Below are positions 52,097-60,758 of a stretch of 64,000 bases of DNA, piece by piece. Positions within the stretch are counted from its first letter, which is position 1. Every line of letters starts with the position of its first letter. The notes under the pieces were generated by a model, which was not told the origin of the DNA, ran no database searches, and saw nothing but the letters and a program-made list of their open reading frames with translations. Origin of the DNA: Chloroflexota bacterium (GTDB lineage Bacteria > Chloroflexota > Limnocylindria > Limnocylindrales > CSP1-4); assembly GCA_021783095.1 (NCBI GenBank), contig JAJXUG010000005.1, positions 38,651 to 102,650 of the forward strand, read 5' to 3'. The position numbers were made by a program, and so were the translations under genes.

Positions 52097-53308
52097 CTAC
52101 TGCAGCGGAACGGCCTGGCCGTTCTGGATCACAGCCAGCTGGGTCTGATGAACACCGACGCCGTCGGCATCGAAGCTGAACGAACCGACCAGTCCGTTGT
52201 ACTTCGTGGCGCGGATTGCATCGGCGAGGGCTTTGCCACCCTGGCCGTGCGTCTGCTTGAGAGCCAGGATGACGATCTGTGCACCGTCATACGCCTTGGC
52301 CTGGTGCAGGTCGGGCGTCGCCCCGTACGCTTTCTGGATCGCCGCCGCGAACGCCTTGGTCTGGTCGTTCACGTTGTTGCCAATGTACGGCGAGGTGCCG
52401 ATGCACCCGTCGGCATTTGGACCCGCAGTCTGAAGGAACGGCACGGCCAGGATGGGCGCGCCGCCAATGATCTGTGCGGTCAAGCCGAGGCTCTTGGCCT
52501 GGTTGACGATCAGGCCGCTCTCGACCTCTTCCGCCCCGATGAACAGCGCCTGCGGGTTCGTCTGGCGGATCGAGGTAAGCGCCGAGCTGAAGTCCTTCTG
52601 ATCCGGCGTTACGACCTGGTCGGCGACGGGGGTCACTCCTAGGGCCTTCAGCGCCGTGAGGAAGGCGTCGTGCTCGCTCTTCCCGTAGGAGTCGTTGTTC
52701 GAGATCATGGCGATGGATTTGTAGCCCTTCGTCGTCACCGCGTAGGTCGCGAGCGTCGAATCGAAGGCGCTGCTGGTCGGGGTGTTGAGGAACACGAAGG
52801 GGTCGTGCAGGTTGGCAATGGCATCCGACTGGCCCGACGTGATCAGCGGGATCTGGGCCTTGTTGAGGATCGGCGCAACCGCAATCGTGTCGGTGCTCTC
52901 TGCGGGCCCGAAAACGAAGATGTACCCACCGCTCACAACAGCCTGGGCCACGTTCGTGGAAGTCGTTGGGTCGCCCTTGTCATCAAAGGTCTGGAGCTGG
53001 ATCTGCCGACCGTCAATCCCGCCCGCCGCGTTCGCGGCATTGACCGCGAGCGTCACTCCCTGGACTTCGTCGGCCCCGAGCGAGCTCAGCTGACCGCTCT
53101 GAGCATCGATGATCGCGATCTTGATCGGGCCGCTCGAACTTGCGCCCGCGCTGGCTGTCGCCCCGGCCGAGCCCGCAGGTGCGCTGGTCGCGGCCGCCGA
53201 GCCCGCAGGTGGGTTCGTCGCCGTCGGGCTGCACGCAGCAACCAGGGCAATGATCGACCCTGCGACAAGGACGTAGCGTGTTCCTGCCCGTTTACCAATG
53301 TCAAGCAT
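52097..53308 (-). CDS. Branched-chain-type ABC transporter binding lipoprotein, LivK family
   Basis: 403-residue periplasmic-binding protein. Lipobox LVAAC near residue 26, then a repetitive linker (PAGSAAATSAPAGSAGATAS), then the Peripla_BP_6 domain beginning IKIAIIDAQSGQLSSLGADE, with ALAVNAANAAGGIDGR-like region and AMISNNDSYGKSEHDAFL. The start at 53308 is chosen by the signal peptide and a GGAGGAG about ten bases upstream. Ligand unknown; it feeds LivH and the LivM-LivG fusion. Confidence 0.92.
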   Translation of the reverse strand: MLDIGKRAGTRYVLVAGSIIALVAACSPTATNPPAGSAAATSAPAGSAGATASAGASSSGPIKIAIIDAQSGQLSSLGADEVQGVTLAVNAANAAGGIDGRQIQLQTFDDKGDPTTSTNVAQAVVSGGYIFVFGPAESTDTIAVAPILNKAQIPLITSGQSDAIANLHDPFVFLNTPTSSAFDSTLATYAVTTKGYKSIAMISNNDSYGKSEHDAFLTALKALGVTPVADQVVTPDQKDFSSALTSIRQTNPQALFIGAEEVESGLIVNQAKSLGLTAQIIGGAPILAVPFLQTAGPNADGCIGTSPYIGNNVNDQTKAFAAAIQKAYGATPDLHQAKAYDGAQIVILALKQTHGQGGKALADAIRATKYNGLVGSFSFDADGVGVHQTQLAVIQNGQAVPLQ

Positions 53309-53609
53309 CGAGAGCGCTCCTCCTGCTATGGGACCAGCACTGTCCCTGCACCACACGTGGGTTGCGGTGGGATCACCGAGCGCGACGCCTCGGGGACCGA
53401 TGCCGTGGGGCTGCGTGCTCACGAGACGATGCGTCGACCCGGCACCGTCTCGTTTGGCCCGGTCGATGCGCCTCTTCAGGCTCGGAGTCTGCGCCTAGAC
53501 CCACCTACAATTCCATATACCGGGAATGGGGTACTAAGAGTGGGAACAGTCCGGGCAATGGTTGATCAGTCTCGACGGACTTGTCAAGGGTCTTCATGCG
53601 GGCCCTTCT
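53309..53609. promoter_or_regulatory. Spacer between transporter operon and IclR gene
   Basis: About 300 bases. It contains a palindrome ATTCC (53510-53514), eight bases, GGAAT (53523-53527), a plausible regulator site upstream of the binding-protein gene. No gene is seen. Confidence 0.4.
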
Positions 53610-54485
53610 TCAGAGGGTCCGGGCCGTGACGCCCGGCCGCCCGGCGCGACTCCGCGGCCGTCCTGACGGCGAGGCCTCATGGTCAGCTGACCGGCGTTCG
53701 TCTCCTGACGCGCGCCCGAGATCACCGATGGTCCCAGGAGACGCCTCCTGCCATCCGAGCATTCGACTGAGCTTGCCCGACTCCGCTTCCATGACCGGTC
53801 GCATCGACTGCAGCCTCTTGGAAGACAGGCGGCTTGAAGGTCCCGACATCGACAGGGCAGCGACGACCCGCCCGGTGCGATCCCTGACAGGAACGGCTGC
53901 AGCGGCCAGTCCCTCCTCGCGTTCGGCGATGGAGACAGACCAGCCGGACTGACGGATCTCGCCTAGCTGCCGCTCGAGCTCGCCGGCCGGCAGCGCACCA
54001 ACCGAGACAGGGTCGGTCACGGCGAGCCCGAGCTCACGCCGCTGCAATTCGGAGCTTCCATACGCCAGGAGCAGCTTGCCGGCCGCCCCGACCCGCAGCG
54101 GCAGGCGGCGCCCGACCTGGGTGATGTGGCGCAATTCGAAGGTGCCCTCGACTGTCGCCGCGCAGACACGACTGTCTCCGTCGAGTACGTAGAGGCGCAC
54201 ACTCTCGCCGGTGCGGTCGCGGAGATGCTCCAGCAGCGGCCGCGAAACCTGGGCCAGGTCCAACGCTCGTGCGGCCACCTCGCCCCATTGCGCAAGCCGC
54301 GGACCGGGAGCGTACGTGACGTCGTCCATCCGAGTGAGCAGCCCCAGACTCACGAGATCAGTGAGCAGGCGATGGATCGACGAGCGGGGCTCCTGCAGCT
54401 CTCGCGCGACATCAGTGAGGGTGACCGGTCCGGGCGCTTCGCAGACGCGGTCAAGGATTCGTGTCGCCTTCGCGAGGACTGACAT
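53610..54485 (-). CDS. IclR-family transcriptional regulator
   Basis: 291-residue regulator. Winged helix at about 1-65 with LTDVARELQEPRSSIHRLLT; effector domain typical of IclR with VGRRLPLRVGAAGKLLLAYG and ERQLGEIRQSGWSVSIAERE, then VAALSMSGPSSRL. The start at 54485 places the DNA-binding domain at the N-terminus; the longer frame adds unrelated residues overlapping the divergent promoter. It lies between the Liv-type transporter and the divergent CoA-transferase B operon, and IclR proteins commonly regulate aromatic, quinate or short-carboxylate catabolism. Confidence 0.9.
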   Translation of the reverse strand: MSVLAKATRILDRVCEAPGPVTLTDVARELQEPRSSIHRLLTDLVSLGLLTRMDDVTYAPGPRLAQWGEVAARALDLAQVSRPLLEHLRDRTGESVRLYVLDGDSRVCAATVEGTFELRHITQVGRRLPLRVGAAGKLLLAYGSSELQRRELGLAVTDPVSVGALPAGELERQLGEIRQSGWSVSIAEREEGLAAAAVPVRDRTGRVVAALSMSGPSSRLSSKRLQSMRPVMEAESGKLSRMLGWQEASPGTIGDLGRASGDERRSADHEASPSGRPRSRAGRPGVTARTL

Positions 54486-54502
54486 GTCGAGCCTCCGCAC
54501 CC

Positions 54503-54531
54503 TTGACAGGGCATTCTGTGTGCCACTATCG
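54503..54531 (+). promoter_or_regulatory. Predicted promoter for CoA-transferase B operon
   Basis: A consensus TTGACA (54503-54508), 17 bases and CTATCG (or TATCGT at 18 spacing). An imperfect palindrome ACTATCG...CGTAGT overlaps the -10 and downstream bases, a plausible IclR site. Confidence 0.5.
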
Positions 54532-54571
54532 TTCCACGTAGTCGGAGTGTGTTCTAGCATACGGGAAAGCA

Positions 54572-55774
54572 GTGGATGCCGCAACGGGTACCGGTACACG
54601 AGATGATCGCGCACCCCTCGACGGCGTGCGGGTGCTCGAGTTGGGCACCCTGATTGCCGGTCCCTTCGCCGGCCGCATGCTCGCCGACTACGGGGCCGAT
54701 GTGATCAAGATCGAGCAACCGGGCGCCGGGGACCCGCTTCGGGAGTGGGGCCGGCAGGTTGACGGCCACGGCAGCCTCTGGTCCATGGTGCAGGGACGCG
54801 GGAAGCGCTCGATCGCGCTCGACCTGCACGATGCGTCGGCGCAGCACGCTGTTCGCGCGCTCGCCACGACTGCCGATGTCCTGATCGAGAACTTCCGGCC
54901 GGGTCGGCTCGAGGGTTGGGGGCTCGGCCCGGATCGGCTCCACGAGTTGAACCCCGGCCTTGTCATCGTGCGGATCTCTGGCTTCGGGCAGACGGGCCCA
55001 CTGGCCGACCAGGCATGCTTTGGCACGATCGGCGAGGCGGTCGGTGGAATGCGGTACCTCACTGGGGAGCCGGAGCGCCCGCCCGCCCGAGTCGGGTTGA
55101 GCCTCGGAGACTCGATCGCGGCGCTGTACGCGGTGATCGGGGCACTTTTGGCACTCCGCGCGCGCGTGGGGACGGGGCATGGCCAGGTGGTCGACGTGGC
55201 TCTGGCAGAGAGCGTGTTCAGTCTGCTGGAGGGCGTGCTGCCCGAGTACAGCTACGATGGGCTGATCCGCGAACGCACCGGGAATATCGCCCATAACTCG
55301 GCGCCGACCAACATGTACCAGTGCGCTGACGGCGTGTATATCGTCGTAGGCGCCAACAGCACTCCACTCTTCCGGCGTCTCGCCAGGGTCATCGGCCGGC
55401 CTGACCTCGGGGCGGACCCCGAGCTGCAGCGCAATCCGGGTCGCGTGCGACGCGCCGATGAACTGGATGCCGCCATCGAAGCCTGGACCCTCGGCCGATC
55501 ATCTCGCGAAGCGCTTACGATCCTTCGCGGTGAGCGCATTCCGGTAGGGCGGATCAACAGCATCGCGGACATCGTCAACGAGCCGCAGTTCCAGGAGCGC
55601 GAGATGCTCGTACCCGTCATCGATAAGCGCCTGAAGCGCCCCGTACTGACGCCGGGCATCGTGCCCAAGCTCTCGCGGGCGCCCGCGTGGACCCCGACCC
55701 TGGGCAAAGACGTCGGTCAGGACACCGAGGCGGTCCTTGCTGAGATCGCCGAGCAACTGGAGAACAGGACATGA
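54572..55774 (+). CDS. Family III CoA-transferase (CaiB/BaiF), copy B
   Basis: 400-residue CoA-transferase starting at a GTG. LDGVRVLELGTLIAGPFAGR and VIKIEQPGAGDPLREWG open the protein; the catalytic Asp is in VGLSLGDSIAALYAV near residue 175; VVDVALAESVFSLLEGVLPE follows. First gene of a five-gene plus-strand operon with overlapping ORFs. It probably activates or transfers CoA for the acid processed by the following ThDP enzyme or lyase. Confidence 0.92.
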   Translation: MDAATGTGTRDDRAPLDGVRVLELGTLIAGPFAGRMLADYGADVIKIEQPGAGDPLREWGRQVDGHGSLWSMVQGRGKRSIALDLHDASAQHAVRALATTADVLIENFRPGRLEGWGLGPDRLHELNPGLVIVRISGFGQTGPLADQACFGTIGEAVGGMRYLTGEPERPPARVGLSLGDSIAALYAVIGALLALRARVGTGHGQVVDVALAESVFSLLEGVLPEYSYDGLIRERTGNIAHNSAPTNMYQCADGVYIVVGANSTPLFRRLARVIGRPDLGADPELQRNPGRVRRADELDAAIEAWTLGRSSREALTILRGERIPVGRINSIADIVNEPQFQEREMLVPVIDKRLKRPVLTPGIVPKLSRAPAWTPTLGKDVGQDTEAVLAEIAEQLENRT

Positions 55775-57483
55775 CCGCTACCGTGGCAGACCATGTCGCC
55801 GCATTCCTGGACGACCGCGGCGTGGGGCTTGTCTTCGGGTTGTGCGGGCACACGAACATCTCGCTCCTAGCTGCGCTCGAGCGCCGGGGTCGGTCGCGGT
55901 TCGTCACCGCACGGCACGAGCAGGTGGCCGGCCACGCCGCCGATGGCTACGCGCGGGCGGTTGGCAGACCAGGAGTCCTCGTGACGCACGTCGGGCCGGG
56001 GCTCACCAATGCCACCACGGCGGTGGCGACGGCGAGTTTCGACTCCGTGCCGCTGCTGGTCATCGCGGGAGATGTCCCAACATACCTCGAGGGCCGCGGC
56101 CCCCATCAGGAGATGAACCTGCGTCGCGACGCGGACCAGACGAGCGTCTTTGAGCCGTTCGTCAAGCGAGCGTGGCGCGTCACCCGCCCTGACCAAATCC
56201 CGCGTATCCTGGCGAGGGCATGGGATACGGCTCTGGCGGGGCGGCCAGGCCCGGTGCTCGTCTCCATGCCGATGGACGTTCTGGCCGAACCCCTCGACGC
56301 GGAGGTTTGGCCCGCTTCGCCCCTCGCACGACCGACGATTGAAGACGGCCTCGCGGCAACGATCGCCCTCGCGCTGGCGCAGGCGCAGCGTCCCCTCCTG
56401 ATCGCGGGCGGGGGCACACGAGGGGCCACCGCGGAGCTCCGGCAGCTGGCGGAGCTGGCAGGCCTGCCCGTGACCCACACGCTGATGGGCTCCGGAGCGC
56501 TTCCCCCCGGTCACCCGCAGCTGGTTGGCATGATCGGCTTCTGGGGCAGCCCGGCGGCGAATCGGCTGGCGGTCGACGCCGACGTCATCCTTGCGGTCGG
56601 GACGCGGTTTCCGGAGACGGACGCCAGCAGCTGGGAGCCCGGGATCACCTTTCGGATCCCACCGACCCGCCTGATCCACCTGGACATCGACCCCACCGAA
56701 CCAGGCCGGAACTTCCCCACGGCACTGGCCGCCGTGACGGACGCTGCCAGCGCCATTGCCAAGCTCACCCGGGCATTCGAGCGTTTGGGGGTCCCGTCCG
56801 GCCGCTTCGACTGGGCCGCGCTGGGGCGCGAGCGCGAGGCGTTCCTCGCAGCGGGGATCGCCAACGGCCAATCCGACGCCTACCCGCTCCTGCCGGAGCG
56901 AATACTCGCCGACGTTCGCCGGGCGGCTCCACGGGCGGTCCTCGTCACCGACGTGGGGTGGAACAAGAACGGCGTCGCGCAGCAGTACCCCATCGACGAC
57001 CCGACCTCCTTCATGACTCCGGGCGGCTTCTCCACCATGGGGTTCGGGCCGGCCGCCGCCATCGGAGTGGCCGCGGCGACCCCCGACCGACCCGTGATCG
57101 CGTTGGTCGGCGATGGCGCGTTCGGATCCAACCCCAGCGTCGTGCCCACCGCGGTCGAGATGGGGGTCGCGCCCATCTGGGTAGTCATGAACAACGCCGC
57201 GTTCGGGACCATCGCGGGGCTGGAGCGCAAGCATTACGGCACCGGCTACGGCACCGAGTTCCGGCTCCACGACCAACCGTACTCTCCCGACTTCGCCATG
57301 TGGGCCAGGGCGTGCGGTGCCGAAGGCGTGCGGATCAAGGGTGCGGGCGACCTGCTGCCGGCGCTGGAGGCGGCCCTTCGGAGCCGACGTCCGAGCGTCA
57401 TCGACGTGCCCATGCAGAACACCCCGGTGCCCACGCCTGGTGCCTGGGACATCGAGCGCATCTACCAGATGGCGGCGGAATGA
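55771..57483 (+). CDS. ThDP-dependent enzyme of the acetolactate synthase/oxalyl-CoA decarboxylase superfamily
   Basis: 570-residue enzyme with three domains. The ThDP-activating glutamate is in TARHEQVAGHAADGYARA near residue 50; the cofactor motif runs from LVGDGAFGSNPS to MNNAAFG near residues 447-475. The middle domain (about 190-330) is of the FAD/ADP-binding fold but has no clear FAD signature. Possible activities include decarboxylation or C-C ligation of a 2-oxoacid or a 2-hydroxyacyl-CoA lyase. Its overlap with CoA-transferase B by ATGA favours a CoA-linked substrate. Confidence 0.88.
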   Translation: MTATVADHVAAFLDDRGVGLVFGLCGHTNISLLAALERRGRSRFVTARHEQVAGHAADGYARAVGRPGVLVTHVGPGLTNATTAVATASFDSVPLLVIAGDVPTYLEGRGPHQEMNLRRDADQTSVFEPFVKRAWRVTRPDQIPRILARAWDTALAGRPGPVLVSMPMDVLAEPLDAEVWPASPLARPTIEDGLAATIALALAQAQRPLLIAGGGTRGATAELRQLAELAGLPVTHTLMGSGALPPGHPQLVGMIGFWGSPAANRLAVDADVILAVGTRFPETDASSWEPGITFRIPPTRLIHLDIDPTEPGRNFPTALAAVTDAASAIAKLTRAFERLGVPSGRFDWAALGREREAFLAAGIANGQSDAYPLLPERILADVRRAAPRAVLVTDVGWNKNGVAQQYPIDDPTSFMTPGGFSTMGFGPAAAIGVAAATPDRPVIALVGDGAFGSNPSVVPTAVEMGVAPIWVVMNNAAFGTIAGLERKHYGTGYGTEFRLHDQPYSPDFAMWARACGAEGVRIKGAGDLLPALEAALRSRRPSVIDVPMQNTPVPTPGAWDIERIYQMAAE

Positions 57484-58952
57484 CTCGCGTCGATGCGACC
57501 CTGCGGTTGATCGGCCCCGCCGAGGCCGCCCGAGTCGGTCGTTCTCGCATCCGTGGCGAGCTCGTAAACGCTGGCACCGAACGGATCCAGGCATCCCCGT
57601 TCGACGCAACACTGCGAGGGCCGATCCTCGAGGCCTCAGCCCGCGAGGTGGATCTCGCCGTGGAGGCAGCTGCGCGTGGCGCGCGCGCGATGGCGGCAAT
57701 GCCCATCCATGCTCGCGTCGCCATCGTCGAACGCCTGGCCGCACTCGTCGAGCGGGACGCCGAACGGCTGGCCGCGACCATGACATGGCAGACGGGCAAG
57801 CCGCTCCGCGAGACGCGACGAGAGACGGCACGCGCGGCGGACACGCTGCGGTTTTCCGCGCGCGCCGCCGAGCTCTTGGCGGGCGAGCAGGTGCTGACCG
57901 ACACCACACCTGCGGGCCAGAGTCTGTGGGCCTACACGCATCGACGTCCGCTCGGCATCGTGGTCGCAATCACACCGTTCAACGCACCCCTGAACCTGCT
58001 CGCCCACAAACTCGGTCCGGCGCTCGTTGGGGGCAATGCCATAATCGTGAAACCGGCCTCGGCAGCACCGGTGACGGCCGCGCAGCTCGTCGAGCTTTCC
58101 CTCGCCGCCGGCGTGCCGCCGGAAGCGGTCGGCCTCGTCATCGGCACCGCAGACCTCGCTCTGGCTTTGGTTGGTTCTCCCCGGGTCGCGGCGGTGACGT
58201 TCACGGGGGGTAGGGTGGCGGCCGAGGCGATCTGGCATGCGGCGCCAATGAAACGCCTGGTCCTGGAACTCGGCGGGAACAGCGCCAACATCATCTTCGA
58301 CGACGCCGACCTCCCTGCGGCCGTGGCGGAGTGCGTGCGCGGCGCGTATTCGAACAGCGGGCAAAGCTGCAACTCGGTGCAGCGGATCATCGCGCCGGCG
58401 TCGATCGCGGATGAGCTGGTCGCCGCGCTCGCTGAACGCGTCGCCAGTCTCCGGGTCGGCGACCCTTTCGCGGTCGACACCGACATCGGATCCATGGTGT
58501 CAGAGCAGGACGCTCGGCGAGTCTGCGATTGGACGGACGAAGCGGTCGAGGCAGGCGCCCTGGCCGTGACCGGCGGAACCCGTTCCGGGGCGACGCTCCT
58601 GCCGACGCTCCTGACCCGCGGTCGGCCGGGGATGCGGGTGGTCGATGAGGAGATCTTCGGCCCAGTTGCGGTCGTCCTCTCGTACGGTGACGACGACGAG
58701 GCGTTCGAAATCGCGAACCAAACCACGTACGGGCTCCAGTTCGGCGTATTCACCCGATCGCTGGAACGGGCCCTCCGTGCGGCCTCAGAAATGGAGGCAG
58801 GCTCCGTCCTGATCAACCGGTCCTCCAACTTCCGGCTCGACTCCTTCGTCTACGGCGGCGTAAAGAACTCCGGCGTCGGCCGCGAGGATCCGCGGTCGAC
58901 CCTCCGAGAACTGACAGAGGAGCACTTCGTCGTGTTCGGGCCACAGCCATGA
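57480..58952 (+). CDS. NAD(P)-dependent aldehyde dehydrogenase
   Basis: 490-residue class-type ALDH. VVAITPFNAPLNLLAHKLGP, NAIIVKPASAAP, the catalytic Glu in LVLELGGNSANIIFDD and the Cys in YSNSGQSCNSVQRII are all present; EEIFGPVAVVLSYGDDDEAF closes the fold. The start at 57480 overlaps the ThDP enzyme stop by ATGA. It would oxidise the aldehyde released by the ThDP enzyme or a lyase. The in-frame extension upstream lies inside the ThDP gene and is not used. Confidence 0.92.
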   Translation: MTRVDATLRLIGPAEAARVGRSRIRGELVNAGTERIQASPFDATLRGPILEASAREVDLAVEAAARGARAMAAMPIHARVAIVERLAALVERDAERLAATMTWQTGKPLRETRRETARAADTLRFSARAAELLAGEQVLTDTTPAGQSLWAYTHRRPLGIVVAITPFNAPLNLLAHKLGPALVGGNAIIVKPASAAPVTAAQLVELSLAAGVPPEAVGLVIGTADLALALVGSPRVAAVTFTGGRVAAEAIWHAAPMKRLVLELGGNSANIIFDDADLPAAVAECVRGAYSNSGQSCNSVQRIIAPASIADELVAALAERVASLRVGDPFAVDTDIGSMVSEQDARRVCDWTDEAVEAGALAVTGGTRSGATLLPTLLTRGRPGMRVVDEEIFGPVAVVLSYGDDDEAFEIANQTTYGLQFGVFTRSLERALRAASEMEAGSVLINRSSNFRLDSFVYGGVKNSGVGREDPRSTLRELTEEHFVVFGPQP

Positions 58953-59800
58953 GGTCGATCCACAGTGGCCAGGCGGCCGGCCAGGCCGCCGAAGCCGAGG
59001 AGTGGCGGTCCGCGATCACCACCACAGATGAGGAGCGCATCTACGTGCGCGGCCTGGCCGTTGACGCTGCCATCGCGCACGAGAGCTACGCTGCGATGGT
59101 GCTGCGCCTCTGGACGGGTCGCAAGCCCACGCCCCAGGACGCCGCTCTCTTCGACGCATGCCTGGTTGCCGCCATTGACCACGGCCCGTTGGCCCCGTCC
59201 GCCCTCGTCGCGCGGACGGTCACGTCGACCGGCGCGCCTCCGATGACCGGGCTCGCAGCAGGGATCAGCGCCTTCGGTCCGCTCCACGGCGCCGCGGTCA
59301 CCTCGGCCATGCGTACCCTGGTTGACCTGAATGACGTCGCCAACCCAGCTAGCTGGGCGCGTCTCGTGTTCGAGCGGGAGCGGGCGGCTGGACGTCGCAT
59401 TCACGGGATCGGCCACCGCTGGCACTCGATCGATCGCCGTTCAGAGCGCCTGCTCGACCTCGTGATCGAGCAAGGCCGGGACCGCCTTGTCGTTGATCGG
59501 GTGCGCGCGCTGGCCGCGGTGGTCGGCGAACACGCGGGCCACACGGTCGCCGTGAACATCGACGGCGCACTTGCCGCCGCCCTCACGTCGCTGGCAGTCG
59601 ACCCGGTGTATGGCGACTTTGCCTTCGCGCTGTCGCGGGTGGCCGGCCTGTCCGCCCACATCGTCGAGGAGTCGCTCCGTCAGCGTCCCATGCGTCTCAT
59701 CGACCCGACTCTGGTCATGTACGACGGCCGGCCCCCCGAGCCATTGGACGCCGGCGATGGCGACTCGGATCGCCACCAGGTAAGACAGGAGGACCGCTGA
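58949..59800 (+). CDS. Citrate synthase/citryl-CoA lyase-like protein
   Basis: 283-residue member of the citrate synthase family, shorter than a full synthase. GISAFGPLHGAAVTSAMRT matches the first catalytic histidine region and RIHGIGHRWHSIDRRSERLL the second; residue DFAFALSRVAGLSAHIVEES fits the third helix with Ala/Gly. The short length resembles citryl-CoA lyase-type proteins, which cleave a CoA ester rather than make one. Coupled by ATGA to the aldehyde dehydrogenase and followed by the aroE region. Confidence 0.82.
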   Translation: MRSIHSGQAAGQAAEAEEWRSAITTTDEERIYVRGLAVDAAIAHESYAAMVLRLWTGRKPTPQDAALFDACLVAAIDHGPLAPSALVARTVTSTGAPPMTGLAAGISAFGPLHGAAVTSAMRTLVDLNDVANPASWARLVFERERAAGRRIHGIGHRWHSIDRRSERLLDLVIEQGRDRLVVDRVRALAAVVGEHAGHTVAVNIDGALAAALTSLAVDPVYGDFAFALSRVAGLSAHIVEESLRQRPMRLIDPTLVMYDGRPPEPLDAGDGDSDRHQVRQEDR

Positions 59801-59804
59801 TCCT

Positions 59805-59867
59805 ATGCGGGCAAAGGTCATCGGGGCGCACATCACCGTGGTCCAACCCTTGGAGCCGATGCGGTGA
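59805..59867 (+). CDS. Possible 20-residue leader ORF before aroE
   Basis: ATG at 59805 with GGAGG about 12 bases upstream gives MRAKVIGAHITVVQPLEPMR; its TGA (59865-59867) overlaps the GTG start of aroE as GTGA. It may simply provide translational coupling for aroE. No family is recognised. Confidence 0.3.
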   Translation: MRAKVIGAHITVVQPLEPMR

Positions 59868-60748
59868 GCGTGCGAATTGCCCTATTCGGTCATCCACTCC
59901 ACCAGTCGCTGTCCCCGGCGATGCAGGAAGCCGCAATGGTCGCGGCCGGCATCGAAGGGACGTATGAGCTCGTTGATATCGCACCGGATGATCTCGCGGG
60001 AGCGCTGGAGCTCGTGCGCCAGGGATACTACGTCGGCTGCAACGTCACGATGCCGTACAAGGAGTCCGTCGTGCGCCTGCTGGACGGGCTCGACGACGAC
60101 GCCGGGATCATCCGTGCGGTGAACACCGTGACGCGCGAAGGGAGCGACCTGGTGGGGCACAACACCGACGCGTACGGTGTGCGCCGGACGGTGGAGACCC
60201 TCATGGCGGGGGCCGACGCTGGCTCGTCGAGCGCCGTCGTGGTCGGCGCTGGTGGCACGGGCCGGGCGGCGACATACGGCCTCATTCGGTCCGGCTTTCG
60301 GCGGATCGTGGTTTTCAACCGCCATCTCGAACGGGCCCAGCGCCTCGTGAACGACTTCGCGCAGCTGAGCACGGACACGCATTTGCTCGCGCGGCCACTC
60401 GACGAGGGCGCCCTCACCGATGAGCTGCGGACGGCGAACCTCCTGGTCAACGCGAGTTCCGTGGGCCTGAACTCGGACGAGTCGCCGCTGCCGGCATCGA
60501 TCCTGCCACCTGGGATTCGCGTTTTGGACGTCGTCTACAGCCCCCGCGACACGCGCCTGCTGCGCGACGCCCGAGCGGCCGGTGCCACATCCACGGCCAA
60601 CGGCGAGCCGATGGTCATCCACCAGGGCGCCCGCGCGTTCGAACTGTGGTTCGAACAAAGTGCGCCGTTGGATGCCATGAGCAGCGCCCTTGTTGCGGCC
60701 ATGGAAGCGCGGTCCCGCCCTAGCGAATCGACCGCGCCGGGGCTGTAA
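59864..60748 (+). CDS. aroE: Shikimate/quinate 5-dehydrogenase family
   Basis: 294-residue NAD(P)-dependent dehydrogenase. HPLHQSLSPAMQEAA and NVTMPYKESVVRLLDGL form the substrate pocket with the catalytic Lys; GHNTDAYGVRR the Asp; VVGAGGTGRAATYGL the Rossmann loop; VVYSPRDTRLLRDA and MVIHQGARAFELWF the closing motifs. Starts at a GTG overlapping the leader ORF. It interconverts shikimate and 3-dehydroshikimate or acts on quinate; the catabolic surroundings favour a quinate/shikimate-degrading role. Confidence 0.9.
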   Translation: MSVRIALFGHPLHQSLSPAMQEAAMVAAGIEGTYELVDIAPDDLAGALELVRQGYYVGCNVTMPYKESVVRLLDGLDDDAGIIRAVNTVTREGSDLVGHNTDAYGVRRTVETLMAGADAGSSSAVVVGAGGTGRAATYGLIRSGFRRIVVFNRHLERAQRLVNDFAQLSTDTHLLARPLDEGALTDELRTANLLVNASSVGLNSDESPLPASILPPGIRVLDVVYSPRDTRLLRDARAAGATSTANGEPMVIHQGARAFELWFEQSAPLDAMSSALVAAMEARSRPSESTAPGL

Positions 60749-60758
60749 GCGAACATCC

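Noticed and set aside
56958..57479. Upstream extension of the aldehyde dehydrogenase
   Set aside because: In-frame but entirely inside the ThDP enzyme gene, Arg-rich and without homology; the ATGA overlap at 57480 gives a normal start.
55867..57969. 700-codon minus-strand open frame
   Set aside because: Antisense to the ThDP enzyme and aldehyde dehydrogenase, both of which have complete catalytic motifs on the plus strand.
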